A stretch of DNA of 64,000 nucleotides, taken from NCBI GenBank assembly GCA_910584485.1, contig CAJUAV010000009.1, forward strand, positions 32,986-96,985, read 5' to 3'. The position numbers were made by a program, and so were the translations under genes. This document shows, piece by piece, positions 38,838 through 47,910 of this stretch (position 1 is the stretch's first letter; the number at the start of each line of letters is the position of its first letter). The notes below the pieces were generated by a model that saw nothing but the letters and a program-made list of their open reading frames with translations, searched no databases and had not been told where the DNA came from. This DNA comes from an uncultured Alistipes sp. Its GTDB lineage: Bacteria > Bacteroidota > Bacteroidia > Bacteroidales > Rikenellaceae.

Positions 38838-41667
38838 TGTCTTCAATGTCTTCAGACTCATCCTGCATAAACTGCTGATAATATATTTTGTTTGCCTTAT
38901 AATGTTTTACATTTTGAGCACTCTTTACACCAGGGAATCCTATGGCAAAAGCAGCCATTTTATCTTTACCCAATGCTTCCCGGTATTCAGACAGCTTTTT
39001 CTTTTCATCTTTTCCCTCGGTCCTCACAGGTTCGATAAGCATAATTATCAACAGAGGTTTTCGGTCTGCCAAATGTTCAAAGTATGCTCTGTTCGGAATT
39101 TCCCGATTTTCATTTTTACCTTCCTTCCTCCACTGTTCTTTGCATTTTCTTTTTACGATATTCAACTGATCTTCAGATAGTCCATAAGCCCCTTCCTGAG
39201 TGCTCAGCAATTTGCGCCGCGAGCTTACAGCAATAGCATTATTTTCAATATGGACAGTGCGTGCTGCACATCTGACAGATGCTATGTGCGGTATTTCATA
39301 ACATTTGTCAGACTCGCCGCTTTGGAAAACTATATCCCAATGTTCTAATCCTACAGTGTTTTCATCTGTTATGAAATCCAGAATATATTCAGTGTTGAAA
39401 TTCGGATTAACCTTTGAGCTTTTAATATTTTTCACAAAAGCCGTTACAACATCTTTCGGCACATCTTTTACTATCAGAGACGTATTGTTTTTGAATCTGT
39501 CAAACGACAAGTTTCTTTTAAACAGCTCCTCCGCCAGCCAAGTCACTTGCTCGAGATTAAGAGTGTTGTGAGCCGCATTCAGACTGATATACGGTGTTTC
39601 ATATATATTGCCGTAATAGGATTCCTGTATATCCAGATTGAAAGACTGCCTCATCTTATTGCCTGCAGTGATTTGCAGCTCCTGACAATTGTCGCGCACT
39701 TTAATTCCGAAATCCTTTGGCGTCAGCCGCTGTGCAAACATCTCTTTCAGATCTTCCTTCAAATCCTCTGACGCCATAGAAATCTCATCATACCAGCTTG
39801 CACTTTCCTCGCTCGTCCATATTTGGAAAATATCTTCATATCCTTTTCTATATCCGAACCAGCGCCCCATCTGCATCAAAACATCAAAAGTAGCTGTATT
39901 GCGGTAGAAATAGCTTGTCAGCAGCCCCTCCAAGGTCAAGCCTCGGGACAATGCCATTCCTCCGACAGCAATAACCCGCAATGACGGATTTTCTTTGTAG
40001 TCAAGCTTTCCGCTTGATTTTAATCCGTTTACCACGAGAACTTTTATGTGTTCAATTGCTTTGAAAAGGTTTTCTTTCCTAACAACTCTCTCAAATGAAA
40101 CATCAGAGACAAAACTGTAATGCTTATCCCACAACTGCTTCAATTCTTTATATAGAGGTAGATTCGTGTTTTTGCGAGAATCGCTGTTGAAATCTTTTTC
40201 AACTATACTTTTGAATTCATCATAAATGTGTTCTACCTCTTCCTTAATCACATTTTGCACTTTCACGAATCGAGACATATTCACCAGCATGCTTCTCGGC
40301 GCAGAACTTTGTCCTCGCAAATCCCGAATAGCATTCGCCAAAAAGAAACAATAAACAGCCTCTCTTAACGAATCGGGAAGGATACCGCTCCATTCTTTCT
40401 GATGCCGATAGTAGAATGTTCCCGCATTCAATTCTTCAATGTGGGTGCGAGCCCAATCACGCCAGCATTCATCTCCATAGTCGGGTTCATCAATATCAAT
40501 GATATGTCTTATATTGCGATAATATTTGGAGCCGGCATTGAATATCTGCTTTGCTCCAATGTATGTCGAGGGGGTTGGCAGTGTGTATATAAAATGTTCC
40601 GGGAACAAATCTGCATTTTTCATTTCATCAACAGAATCCGGATCGATGAAAACATTTGCAAATGGGGTTGCTGTAAAACCGACATACGATGCGGTTTTAA
40701 ACAAATTGCAGATTTTCCTTATAATGGCATTTGTCTTTGTTGGATTCGTTTCATCCTTGCTCGTATTGACAGATGCATTGTCCGCTTCATCGTCTATAAG
40801 CAGCAAGGGCGCATTGACACACTCTTCCGAATGATCATAATTGCTGTTCTTTAGCCAGTTGTGCAATTTTGTAAGAACAGATACATTCTTCTTGACAACA
40901 AACAATACAACTGAACGCTGTGCTTCAAGCGACACAAAAATACTGTCTTTCTGTCCGACAAAATCTGATGATTGAGTTGTATAAGACGATGCCAGCAACT
41001 GTTTGTCATATTTGCCTACGCCTACACGTCTGGGTTTTTCTATTTTTGTTATATCATCTTTCTTGATTTCAAGACCTACAATGCCTTGGTCAATACGCTC
41101 CTGAGTCTGCTGGCGAAGATTCTCCGTTATGCCTGCAAGCAAAATGACAACCTTGTAACCAGCATCAACAGCTTTGCATATCAGACCGGAATATGTCGCT
41201 GTTTTTCCAGACTGAACGTCACCAATAACCAAACCGCGAACCAGCCGCCTTCCTTCATGCGCTTCTTTCGGGTTGCAAAGACAATTCATTATGGCAGGAA
41301 GAGTCTTCTTGCCCAAAATATCTATGCTCCTGTCATCCAGCGATGATTCTTCCAGAAGATATTTGCTGTACAACCTCCAGAAATGCTCATCTTCGATTTC
41401 TGCATGCTCATACCAATTGTGAGGATCATCATAGTCGTCGAATATACAATTGCCTTTGGTGTGTTTTATTGCCTCTTCTGTTTCGATGGCGCAAAAAACT
41501 TCTGCCCTGTCTTCAGCAGTCAGGCTGACTGGAATAAATTCAAGACCCTTGTCTATATAGGAGTCAATATCTTCGTATTTTATGGTTTTCCCGTTTCGCT
41601 TGTCTGCTCCAATGCGGCGTTTGATAACCATAATGAGATCATTGAACTCATCACTGCTTATCTTCAT
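38821..41667 (-). CDS. Z1-domain superfamily II ATPase
   Basis: A 948-residue helicase-like ATPase. Walker A is in VIGDVQSGKTATYSGL, near residue 150. A DEAD-like Walker B, LLLIDDEADNAS, is followed by the motif III-like SYVGFTATPFANV. The C-terminal part includes GGMALSRGLTLEGL and QMGRWFGYRKGYEDIF, features of the Z1 domain. It would use ATP to translocate on or remodel DNA for the nuclease. Its start overlaps the MORC ATPase stop by 17 bp and its stop overlaps the PD-(D/E)XK start, so the three are translationally coupled. Confidence 0.88.
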   Translation of the reverse strand: MKISSDEFNDLIMVIKRRIGADKRNGKTIKYEDIDSYIDKGLEFIPVSLTAEDRAEVFCAIETEEAIKHTKGNCIFDDYDDPHNWYEHAEIEDEHFWRLYSKYLLEESSLDDRSIDILGKKTLPAIMNCLCNPKEAHEGRRLVRGLVIGDVQSGKTATYSGLICKAVDAGYKVVILLAGITENLRQQTQERIDQGIVGLEIKKDDITKIEKPRRVGVGKYDKQLLASSYTTQSSDFVGQKDSIFVSLEAQRSVVLFVVKKNVSVLTKLHNWLKNSNYDHSEECVNAPLLLIDDEADNASVNTSKDETNPTKTNAIIRKICNLFKTASYVGFTATPFANVFIDPDSVDEMKNADLFPEHFIYTLPTPSTYIGAKQIFNAGSKYYRNIRHIIDIDEPDYGDECWRDWARTHIEELNAGTFYYRHQKEWSGILPDSLREAVYCFFLANAIRDLRGQSSAPRSMLVNMSRFVKVQNVIKEEVEHIYDEFKSIVEKDFNSDSRKNTNLPLYKELKQLWDKHYSFVSDVSFERVVRKENLFKAIEHIKVLVVNGLKSSGKLDYKENPSLRVIAVGGMALSRGLTLEGLLTSYFYRNTATFDVLMQMGRWFGYRKGYEDIFQIWTSEESASWYDEISMASEDLKEDLKEMFAQRLTPKDFGIKVRDNCQELQITAGNKMRQSFNLDIQESYYGNIYETPYISLNAAHNTLNLEQVTWLAEELFKRNLSFDRFKNNTSLIVKDVPKDVVTAFVKNIKSSKVNPNFNTEYILDFITDENTVGLEHWDIVFQSGESDKCYEIPHIASVRCAARTVHIENNAIAVSSRRKLLSTQEGAYGLSEDQLNIVKRKCKEQWRKEGKNENREIPNRAYFEHLADRKPLLIIMLIEPVRTEGKDEKKKLSEYREALGKDKMAAFAIGFPGVKSAQNVKHYKANKIYYQQFMQDESEDIEDNETIQ

Positions 41668-43159
41668 TTGTATAATAATTTATCAGCATTTCTTTCAATT
41701 GCGGAAGACAGCACCATGGCTCGGCTTTCATAATAGTATCAACAGCGTCATTGAGCTCCCTGCCGTATTTAACCATTTTGTCAATCAGCGTAATACCCAA
41801 TTGAAAATCATCTTCAAGGTATTGCACTTTATCCTCTACAACAATAGCATCATTGCATCTGTCCACATATATATCCTGCACCGGGATTCCCTTTTCTATT
41901 TCAGATAACAGAGTCTCGACAATATCTGTTGCATCGTCAGGGATATGCTCCATTACATATTTGCAGAGGGGGCTGTTTCGATTGATCTGATAGTAGTAGG
42001 CATCATTTCTGCCGCGCATTCTATCCCAAATGTGGCTTATATTATCTTCCGAATTATCTTTGCGGCCGCGATGCGTCTGTTTTCTAACAGAAATGTCCAT
42101 TGCTTCTTCAACGGTCTTTTTAAGCTGGTTCTGAATTGATTTAGGTATTGACGCATTCTGTTTCTTAATATCGATGCCCCAAATATCATCCAGAGAGTTG
42201 GGGATGTCTACGCGTATTCTGGCATTTTTTGTCAGTTCACTGCGTTTGAGCCCAAACCATGTTCCATAAATAATAAGCCTCTGATTCCTGTAAATATAGA
42301 AACCCTGTCTTGTTCTCAGATTATCAGTACCGCCTAAAAGTTTTTTATCTTTTTCTGTCAGGTCCGAGCCGAAAGGCAGCACAAACGGACGCACTTTTAT
42401 CAGCCGTTCAATACCTTGGCTGTCCCGCAGTGCAATAGCGAGCTCTTTTTTCGTCGTAGTTTTGGCATTGCCTTCAAGAAATGGGTCCTGTGCCTTTACT
42501 TTTGCGCTGTTAACCCAGATAACAAGTTTCTTCGCCGAGATATAGCGGTGGAAAATAAGGGCCACATGCTCCTGCGCCTTATCACTTAATTCACGAAGTG
42601 TGCTGAAGACCTGTCCATGACTCGACTTTTCCAACACATCAAAATCCTCCCATATCACAAGAGTTCCGCTGTCATTTGTCTTTCCTGCTTCTCGCAGATT
42701 CTCTATGTACGGCAGATTTGATATTTCATCAGCGGTCAGCTCGTTAACAAACCATTTTTTGTGTTCAAGTATGTAATTATAGTCCCACGAATACGCACTG
42801 ACTTCTCCGTCCTGCATGCTCACAACAGTCAATATGCGGCATTGAGACAATGATGCAGCTTTAAGTCCCAGCCCAAACCTTCCTAAATCATTTTCAGAGC
42901 GGGCTGCTTCTGCTGCAGAACTGCCATAGCACATTGCTTCGAAAAGTTCTTCACGAGACAGTCCGCAGCCGTCGTCAAGAATACCCACAGCCTGTTTTTG
43001 GAAAGAATCGGTTGGGAAAAGCAGATAAACATATGAGCACCCGGCACTAATGCTGTTGTCAATAACATCAGCGATTGCAGACTCGAACGAATAACCCATT
43101 GAGCGCATCGACCCCATCAGCATATCGGCTTTAGGAATATTCTCTTTATAAGTGCCCAT
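41651..43159 (-). CDS. MORC/GHKL-type ATPase
   Basis: A 502-residue protein with the Bergerat ATP-binding fold of the HSP90/MutL/MORC group. Motif N is in ESAIADVIDNSISAGC, motif G1 in GILDDGCGLSREEL and motif G2 in LGRFGLGLKAAS. The domain that follows (LVIWEDFDVLEK and onward) resembles the S5-like transducer. Family members dimerise on ATP and clamp DNA. Bacterial MORC proteins have been described computationally as partners in restriction-modification operons. It sits 10 bp after the methyltransferase gene and overlaps the Z1 gene. Confidence 0.88.
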   Translation of the reverse strand: MGTYKENIPKADMLMGSMRSMGYSFESAIADVIDNSISAGCSYVYLLFPTDSFQKQAVGILDDGCGLSREELFEAMCYGSSAAEAARSENDLGRFGLGLKAASLSQCRILTVVSMQDGEVSAYSWDYNYILEHKKWFVNELTADEISNLPYIENLREAGKTNDSGTLVIWEDFDVLEKSSHGQVFSTLRELSDKAQEHVALIFHRYISAKKLVIWVNSAKVKAQDPFLEGNAKTTTKKELAIALRDSQGIERLIKVRPFVLPFGSDLTEKDKKLLGGTDNLRTRQGFYIYRNQRLIIYGTWFGLKRSELTKNARIRVDIPNSLDDIWGIDIKKQNASIPKSIQNQLKKTVEEAMDISVRKQTHRGRKDNSEDNISHIWDRMRGRNDAYYYQINRNSPLCKYVMEHIPDDATDIVETLLSEIEKGIPVQDIYVDRCNDAIVVEDKVQYLEDDFQLGITLIDKMVKYGRELNDAVDTIMKAEPWCCLPQLKEMLINYYTNEDKQ

Positions 43160-43169
43160 AGCTGCAATG

Positions 43170-44267
43170 TTATTTATAAGTCAATATCTTCTTCATAACA
43201 GCTTTGGCAAGCAACGGAGGAACAGCATTGCCAATCTGCTGCTGAACATACGATACGGGGCCTTCAAATATGAAATCATCGGGAAAACTTTGCAGCCGGG
43301 CCGCCTCACGAACAGACAACCCTCGATCCTGATGAGGATGGATAAGCATGCTTTTTCTATAGTTCGATATAACCACCGACGGCTTGCTGCCTATCAATCG
43401 TTTATAGATTCCGCTGTGGCATCGTTTTTTATCGGCATAGTTCTCCATTAAATGGTCGGGGATAGAAGACCAGTTTTCACCTTGGCCAATGTATTTATAG
43501 CGTTCAACTACATAGTCCTTATTGCGTGATACGATATTCTGGGTGGGGGCTTTTGATTTTTGTCTCATCAACTGAGCATATGGAGACGCCTGCTCAAAAG
43601 GGACCGTGTATTCCCCTTTCATTTGAATTTCTCCATTTTCAAGAACCGGCAAATCGCTAATCGCCTCATCGACAGAAACTGAATAATCAAACTCTTTGGG
43701 GAACTCAAAATCTATCCCATTTCTATTCCCGACAATAAACAGCCTGTTCCGGCGCTGCGGCACACCAAAATCAGATGCATACAGTATTTTTGATTTGACC
43801 GTATAGCCAATATGTCTAAATCGGTTTTCTATATGATTCTGTATATTCTCCTCTCCGTTTTTAAACTTTGTCAGGCCATATACATTTTCAAATACAAACC
43901 ATGTTGGAGCAATTTTATCAACAAAACGCAAAAATTCCTCAAACATCCTGTTATTTGGATTTGACATATCTCTGGTTTTTGTGTTTGAAAGAGAGAATCC
44001 CTGACATGGGGGGCCGCCCATTATTATAAAAACCGGGTGAGTATTTAATCTATCAGCTGAAAGTTTTCTTATATCTTCACAGAAAACGGCTGCATTCTTA
44101 AAATTTCTTTTATATGAGGCTGCGGCATAAGTGTCTGCTTCAACTGCATACCGCATGGATATACCAGCCATTTCTGCACCCAGACTTAATCCGCCTGCAC
44201 CTGCAAAAAGGTCTATGCCAATCAGCTGTTTGTTGGGCTTCTTCATTTTGTAGTTTGCATCTTGCAT
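43170..44267 (-). CDS. DNA (cytosine-5)-methyltransferase
   Basis: Modifies the host DNA so that the associated restriction machinery spares it. From the ATG at 44267 it has 365 residues; GTG at 44276 and ATG at 44246 are other possible starts. All main C5 motifs are present: I GIDLFAGAGGLSLG, IV GGPPCQGFSLS with the catalytic Cys, VI FVFENVYGL, VIII PQRRNRLF, IX RESARLQSFPDDF-like (here REAARLQS) and X QIGNAVPP. The recognition sequence cannot be read from the protein. It is the first gene of the MORC-Z1-nuclease-AIPR operon. Confidence 0.93.
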   Translation of the reverse strand: MQDANYKMKKPNKQLIGIDLFAGAGGLSLGAEMAGISMRYAVEADTYAAASYKRNFKNAAVFCEDIRKLSADRLNTHPVFIIMGGPPCQGFSLSNTKTRDMSNPNNRMFEEFLRFVDKIAPTWFVFENVYGLTKFKNGEENIQNHIENRFRHIGYTVKSKILYASDFGVPQRRNRLFIVGNRNGIDFEFPKEFDYSVSVDEAISDLPVLENGEIQMKGEYTVPFEQASPYAQLMRQKSKAPTQNIVSRNKDYVVERYKYIGQGENWSSIPDHLMENYADKKRCHSGIYKRLIGSKPSVVISNYRKSMLIHPHQDRGLSVREAARLQSFPDDFIFEGPVSYVQQQIGNAVPPLLAKAVMKKILTYK

Positions 44268-44320
44268 CTTTACCACTCTTCAGCACACTGAATGTATTCA
44301 ATCGGCTGAATCATATTTTA

Positions 44321-44328
44321 CAAAGATA
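44321..44328 (-). promoter_or_regulatory. -7 promoter box of the restriction-modification operon
   Basis: TATCTTTG on the minus strand is an exact TAnnTTTG match, giving a leader of about 48 nt before the methyltransferase ATG. The -33 element 20 nt upstream is AAT rather than TTG. Confidence 0.6.
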
Positions 44329-44487
44329 CATTTTTTCCACAAACAGAGATTGACTAAATGAAAATAATTCAGAGGGCTGTAAACGTTTTCATTTGAATAA
44401 GATCTGAAGAATGCTGAATGTTGTTTGTCAGCAAGCCTAAATATTTTAAATAATCACTACCTTTACCAAAAGATAATAAGCATCAAA

Positions 44488-44910
44488 ATGCCTGATACAT
44501 TAACTCAAGAACAACGCCGCCGCTGTATGTCGCATATTCGGTCCAAGAATACCAAGCCTGAGATTCTTGTAAGACATGAGCTTTTCCGCAGAGGATATCG
44601 TTATCGGATCAATGTCAGCAAATTGCCTGGCAAACCAGACATTGTTTTGCCCAAATACAAAACGGTGATTTTTATAAATGGATGTTTTTGGCACGGGCAT
44701 GAAGGATGCAAGCATTTTGTTCTGCCAAAATCAAATGTAGAATACTGGGAATCAAAAATCCTCCGCAATCATCAAAGAGATAAAGAAACTATATTGAAGC
44801 TTCAGCAGTTAGGATGGAAAGTTGTTATAATATGGGAATGCGAAATAAATAAATCCCAATTATTACAAACCATTAATCAAATAGTTTCAATCATTAGAAG
44901 CGCACCTTAA
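44488..44910 (+). CDS. vsr: Very short patch repair endonuclease
   Basis: Nicks DNA next to T:G mismatches produced when 5-methylcytosine deaminates, protecting the sites methylated by the neighbouring C5 methyltransferase. It has 140 residues, normal for Vsr. Hallmarks are RRCMSHIRSKNTKPEILVR, LPGKPDIVLPKYKTVIFING, CFWHGHEGCKHFVLPKSN, YWESKILRN, and GWKVVIIWECE. The zinc-ligand Cys/His set and the catalytic Asp appear intact. It is divergent from the methyltransferase, so it has its own promoter; a TACCTTTA box lies at about 44459. Confidence 0.94.
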   Translation: MPDTLTQEQRRRCMSHIRSKNTKPEILVRHELFRRGYRYRINVSKLPGKPDIVLPKYKTVIFINGCFWHGHEGCKHFVLPKSNVEYWESKILRNHQRDKETILKLQQLGWKVVIIWECEINKSQLLQTINQIVSIIRSAP

Positions 44911-45394
44911 AGCACTATATTAAAATCAATTAGCACAAAGCAGTACAGATGCTGTTAATTTCTATCTTTCACGTCAAATTTAACGTTCTCGGCCAGCATC
45001 ACTGAACTGTGAAGTTTGAATAATCATCGAAATTTCTATGATGTCATGAGTTATAAATCGTGAGCGCAACCACTGTAAATTATTGCTGCAATCGAATATT
45101 CGTAAGTGTAGTTACGGTGAATAAGGCTTGCGTGAGTTTCTGAGCGGAAAAATAGATGCCGACTGCGCTGATTCAAGAAATTCGCAAAGGGTTTGAGTCT
45201 AAATCGAAGACGTCAATACGATACAATCCATTGAATGGAACTATCCTGTCCTTTGACTGAATATGCTCTGCTGACATATACTGTTATGTGCATAGTTTTA
45301 CTTCAATAGACACGAATCTGCCCTCTGACTACCTGCCAATATCCAGCTGCTTGAAAATATTGCAGAACAATTATAGATGTCCGTAATTACTTCT
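44911..45394. other. Non-coding spacer between the two defence modules
   Basis: 484 bp between the vsr stop and the convergent unknown gene. No frame long enough to support a gene, no clear hairpin with a T-run, and no repeat found elsewhere in the window. Confidence 0.6.
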
Positions 45395-45748
45395 TTATAT
45401 TAGCTGTTGCCTCGCCCGTAAATTCTCTTTTAATATTTTACCGAGACTTTTTGCAAACTGTTTGTATGAATTCTTTTCTTTCTTTTTGTCATCATCCGAT
45501 AAAGAGCTGCTGTCAATTTCAGCGTGTACAAAACTGATAATACCATCGATTGCATCATCTACGGTTTTGCTGCTGATTTTGGATTTAAATCTCAATGCAT
45601 TTATAACACATATGTTTACCAGTTCCAATATCTCTGGCGATTTAACAGCTGCCTTTATTCGCTCTGCTATTAGTTTTGCACCTTTGTCTTGTGATTTTGA
45701 CAAGACGTCAAGAAAGATATCGGCTAATGTTATTTCTCTATTCTCCAT
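45395..45748 (-). CDS. Unknown small helical protein, third gene of the RloA/RloB operon
   Basis: A 117-residue protein I do not recognise. It is rich in Lys, Ser and Glu, has no signal peptide or membrane segment, and looks almost wholly alpha-helical (DIFLDVLSKSQDKGAKLIAE, KKKEKNSYKQFAKSLGKILK). It follows rloB after 10 bp on the same strand. That spacing implies joint function with the ATPase and RloB, for example as a regulator, immunity factor or extra effector. None of these can be decided from sequence. Confidence 0.65.
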   Translation of the reverse strand: MENREITLADIFLDVLSKSQDKGAKLIAERIKAAVKSPEILELVNICVINALRFKSKISSKTVDDAIDGIISFVHAEIDSSSLSDDDKKKEKNSYKQFAKSLGKILKENLRARQQLI

Positions 45749-45758
45749 GATCTTTAAA

Positions 45759-46301
45759 TTACAAACTTTCCAGCAGTTCTATCATTTTATAGATGGTAGT
45801 TGACGGATTATTATATGTCTCCAACACCTTGGCTCTTGCCGTTGCTTCTGATGTCTTGTCGGACAGCTGCTGTTTCTCATTCAATGCCAAAATTCCCTTT
45901 ACATAGTGTTCAAGATGTCTTTTCAGTTTCTTGATGCAGGCGTTTTGAGTTAGTTCGGCATGACACTCCTCAAAGTGCAGCAGATACCACAACTCAATAC
46001 ACGGATTCGACACCAGCAATACGGCATTCGGGATGCTTTGCAGATGTTCCAGCATTCCGTCCACATCAAGGTCAAACATTAGAAATGTTTTATCATTTCG
46101 GGTTGCAACATATTCCCGCTTGCAATTCTCTATATACCGAACGGATATGTTCGAATCGCTCTTTCTTGGGATAATCTGAATAGGCGCACGGTATTGTGAA
46201 CGGAGGTGACTGATATAGGCAACCTCAGACTCTCCTTCACAGAAAACAAAGAAGTTCGGCTTCATTGTTTTGCCTTTGGATTTTCTTATTTGTCGTCCCA
46301 T
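45759..46301 (-). CDS. rloB: RloB-like TOPRIM-type protein
   Basis: A 180-residue protein with the RloB layout: basic N-terminus (GRQIRKSKGK), then NFFVFCEGESEVAYI with the TOPRIM-like Glu, LMFDLDVDG with the Asp pair, and NPCIELWYLLHFEE. Such proteins are predicted metal-dependent nucleases that act with an AAA ATPase in phage defence. It starts 8 bp after the ATPase gene. RloB was first seen as a passenger gene in type I restriction loci, but here the neighbour is a MORC-type system. Confidence 0.85.
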   Translation of the reverse strand: MGRQIRKSKGKTMKPNFFVFCEGESEVAYISHLRSQYRAPIQIIPRKSDSNISVRYIENCKREYVATRNDKTFLMFDLDVDGMLEHLQSIPNAVLLVSNPCIELWYLLHFEECHAELTQNACIKKLKRHLEHYVKGILALNEKQQLSDKTSEATARAKVLETYNNPSTTIYKMIELLESL

Positions 46302-46309
46302 ATCAGTGT

Positions 46310-47554
46310 CTATTTCATAAAACTATCCGTCTGTTCGTCAATATACGGAATGGCATCGAAACGACCTTGCAGATATGCCTTCTCTGCATCCAGTCCGTCG
46401 CGGAAATCTTTGTAATCAAACAGCGAATACAAATCCGAGGACCCGTCATCCCGTTTGTTGACAAAATACACCTGATCCTTACGCAGCTTGTTGGTATTAA
46501 GCAGGTATGTGTTATGTGTAGTATATATCAGCTGCGCCGATTCGCTTTTATTGAACAAACCGATAATATACTCTACCAGTTTTATATGCAGCTGCGTCTC
46601 GATTTCATCTATCAACAAGATTTTATTATTCTTGACGATATCCAGAATCGTCAGCATCATACTGAATAAACGCTGTGTTCCATCAGACTCTTCTGCAAAA
46701 AAGTTGAAAGGGACATCCGGGTTATTCCTGTGATAGGTCGTAATGACCAGCTGTGGTTTCTGAATATCTTCTACTGACAATATTTGATTGTCTGCAGGGT
46801 CAATCACTGCAGTAGACAGGACTTTATTCTCGTGCCGGCTGTCGATTTTGACAATGTCGCTGTCGGCAATTCGCAGCACATTAAGGAACTGCTCTTTGTT
46901 CTCATTCAGCAAGCGCTCGACCGAGAACGAATTATATCCGAAATAATTCAGAATAAAACGTTCATTGAAGTACCGAAAAACATCTTTTGCGACATCTCGG
47001 TCCATCTGACTGGCACGCGACACGAAAAGTGTTTTCTTGGAGGTGTTAGCTGCAACATCCATAGGGCGGCGAATCACCGAACGGAATTCATAGATATCCT
47101 TTTTGTCGGGTCCCTTTGTCTCATCACGAGAAAATACCAGTGAACGACGGCCGTTCGGATAATAGTACAGCGCTTCCTTCAGTATCTCAACTTTATTGAG
47201 TTCAAAAGAATATTCATATTCGACACCTTCAAGAAGGAAGCGAATGAAGAATGTGCTTGGCTTGCCAATGCCCCCGAATTTGAACGGAGTAAAGGCAAAT
47301 ATCGTATTCTCGTTGTAATTGTGAGATGAGAATATCATTCCCACACAAGCGCGAATAGCCTTGATAAGGCTGCTTTTTCCTGACGCATTTGCACCGTAAA
47401 TGGCAACAGTTTTAAGCAGCCGCTCATGACCGCATACAAATGTATTTTCTTCAAGCTCCTTTGCCTTTTTAGTCTGGATGCTTGCTGCCTGCATGTCCAG
47501 CACCACCTCATCTTTAATTGAAAAGAAGTTGCTCAGACGAATTTCAAGTACCAT
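46310..47554 (-). CDS. RloA/AbiL-like AAA-type ATPase
   Basis: A 414-residue SMC/ABC-like ATPase. Walker A is AIYGANASGKSSLIKAI, near residue 50. Walker B is KILLIDEIETQLH, near residue 305, followed by the switch His in IYTTHNTYLL. The N-terminus EIRLSNFFSIKDEVVLDM is typical of the AAA_15/ATP-binding defence ATPases. It probably senses infection and controls RloB, like RloAB, AbiL or the ATPase-TOPRIM pairs of PARIS. It is the first gene of a three-gene operon. Confidence 0.85.
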   Translation of the reverse strand: MVLEIRLSNFFSIKDEVVLDMQAASIQTKKAKELEENTFVCGHERLLKTVAIYGANASGKSSLIKAIRACVGMIFSSHNYNENTIFAFTPFKFGGIGKPSTFFIRFLLEGVEYEYSFELNKVEILKEALYYYPNGRRSLVFSRDETKGPDKKDIYEFRSVIRRPMDVAANTSKKTLFVSRASQMDRDVAKDVFRYFNERFILNYFGYNSFSVERLLNENKEQFLNVLRIADSDIVKIDSRHENKVLSTAVIDPADNQILSVEDIQKPQLVITTYHRNNPDVPFNFFAEESDGTQRLFSMMLTILDIVKNNKILLIDEIETQLHIKLVEYIIGLFNKSESAQLIYTTHNTYLLNTNKLRKDQVYFVNKRDDGSSDLYSLFDYKDFRDGLDAEKAYLQGRFDAIPYIDEQTDSFMK

Positions 47555-47582
47555 TTTATCCCCTAAATTTGTAATTCCTTTG

Positions 47583-47590
47583 CAAATATA
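47583..47590 (-). promoter_or_regulatory. -7 promoter box of the RloA/RloB operon
   Basis: TATATTTG on the minus strand fits TAnnTTTG and lies 29 bp before the RloA-like start codon. A matching -33 TTG at the right spacing was not found. Confidence 0.5.
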
Positions 47591-47845
47591 GCAAATTAAA
47601 TGACAAAATCTTAATCTGGATAACTTTTTATGGATTAAAGGCAGCCTGCAAAAAGTATTGTTATATAGTGATCGTTCGACAACCCAAAGAATGATGTTTC
47701 TATATTTGTGTGTCCATTCGCTGCTTGCAACTCATAAACCTTTGAATAATTGGCTAACGCAATTTGACAGACTTACAGCTGTTCAACTTTATCTGCCATT
47801 TGCAAAGTTGATCCATCTTGCCTGCTGTACAGCCCGACAACTGTC

Positions 47846-47910
47846 GGGGTAGCCTAATACCCCAACAGACATTCATCGTCGGGAGCAATGCCATTCAATC
47901 TGCAAGCAGA
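47846..47910 (+). repeat. Right copy of the repeat bracketing the defence cargo
   Basis: GGGGTAGCCTAATACCCCAA, then CGTCGGG and TGCAAGCAGA, in the same order and orientation as at 35642-35705. Just upstream, CCCGACA and TGTCGGG form an extra hairpin that overlaps the first bases of the repeat. Confidence 0.75.

Noticed and set aside
35782..44910. DISARM, BREX or type I restriction system
   Set aside because: No DUF1998, PglZ, BrxC or HsdS/HsdM-like protein; the methyltransferase is C5 and the ATPases are MORC and Z1.
47658..47852. 64-codon frame upstream of the right bracketing repeat
   Set aside because: Short, no domain, ends in the repeat; likely chance.
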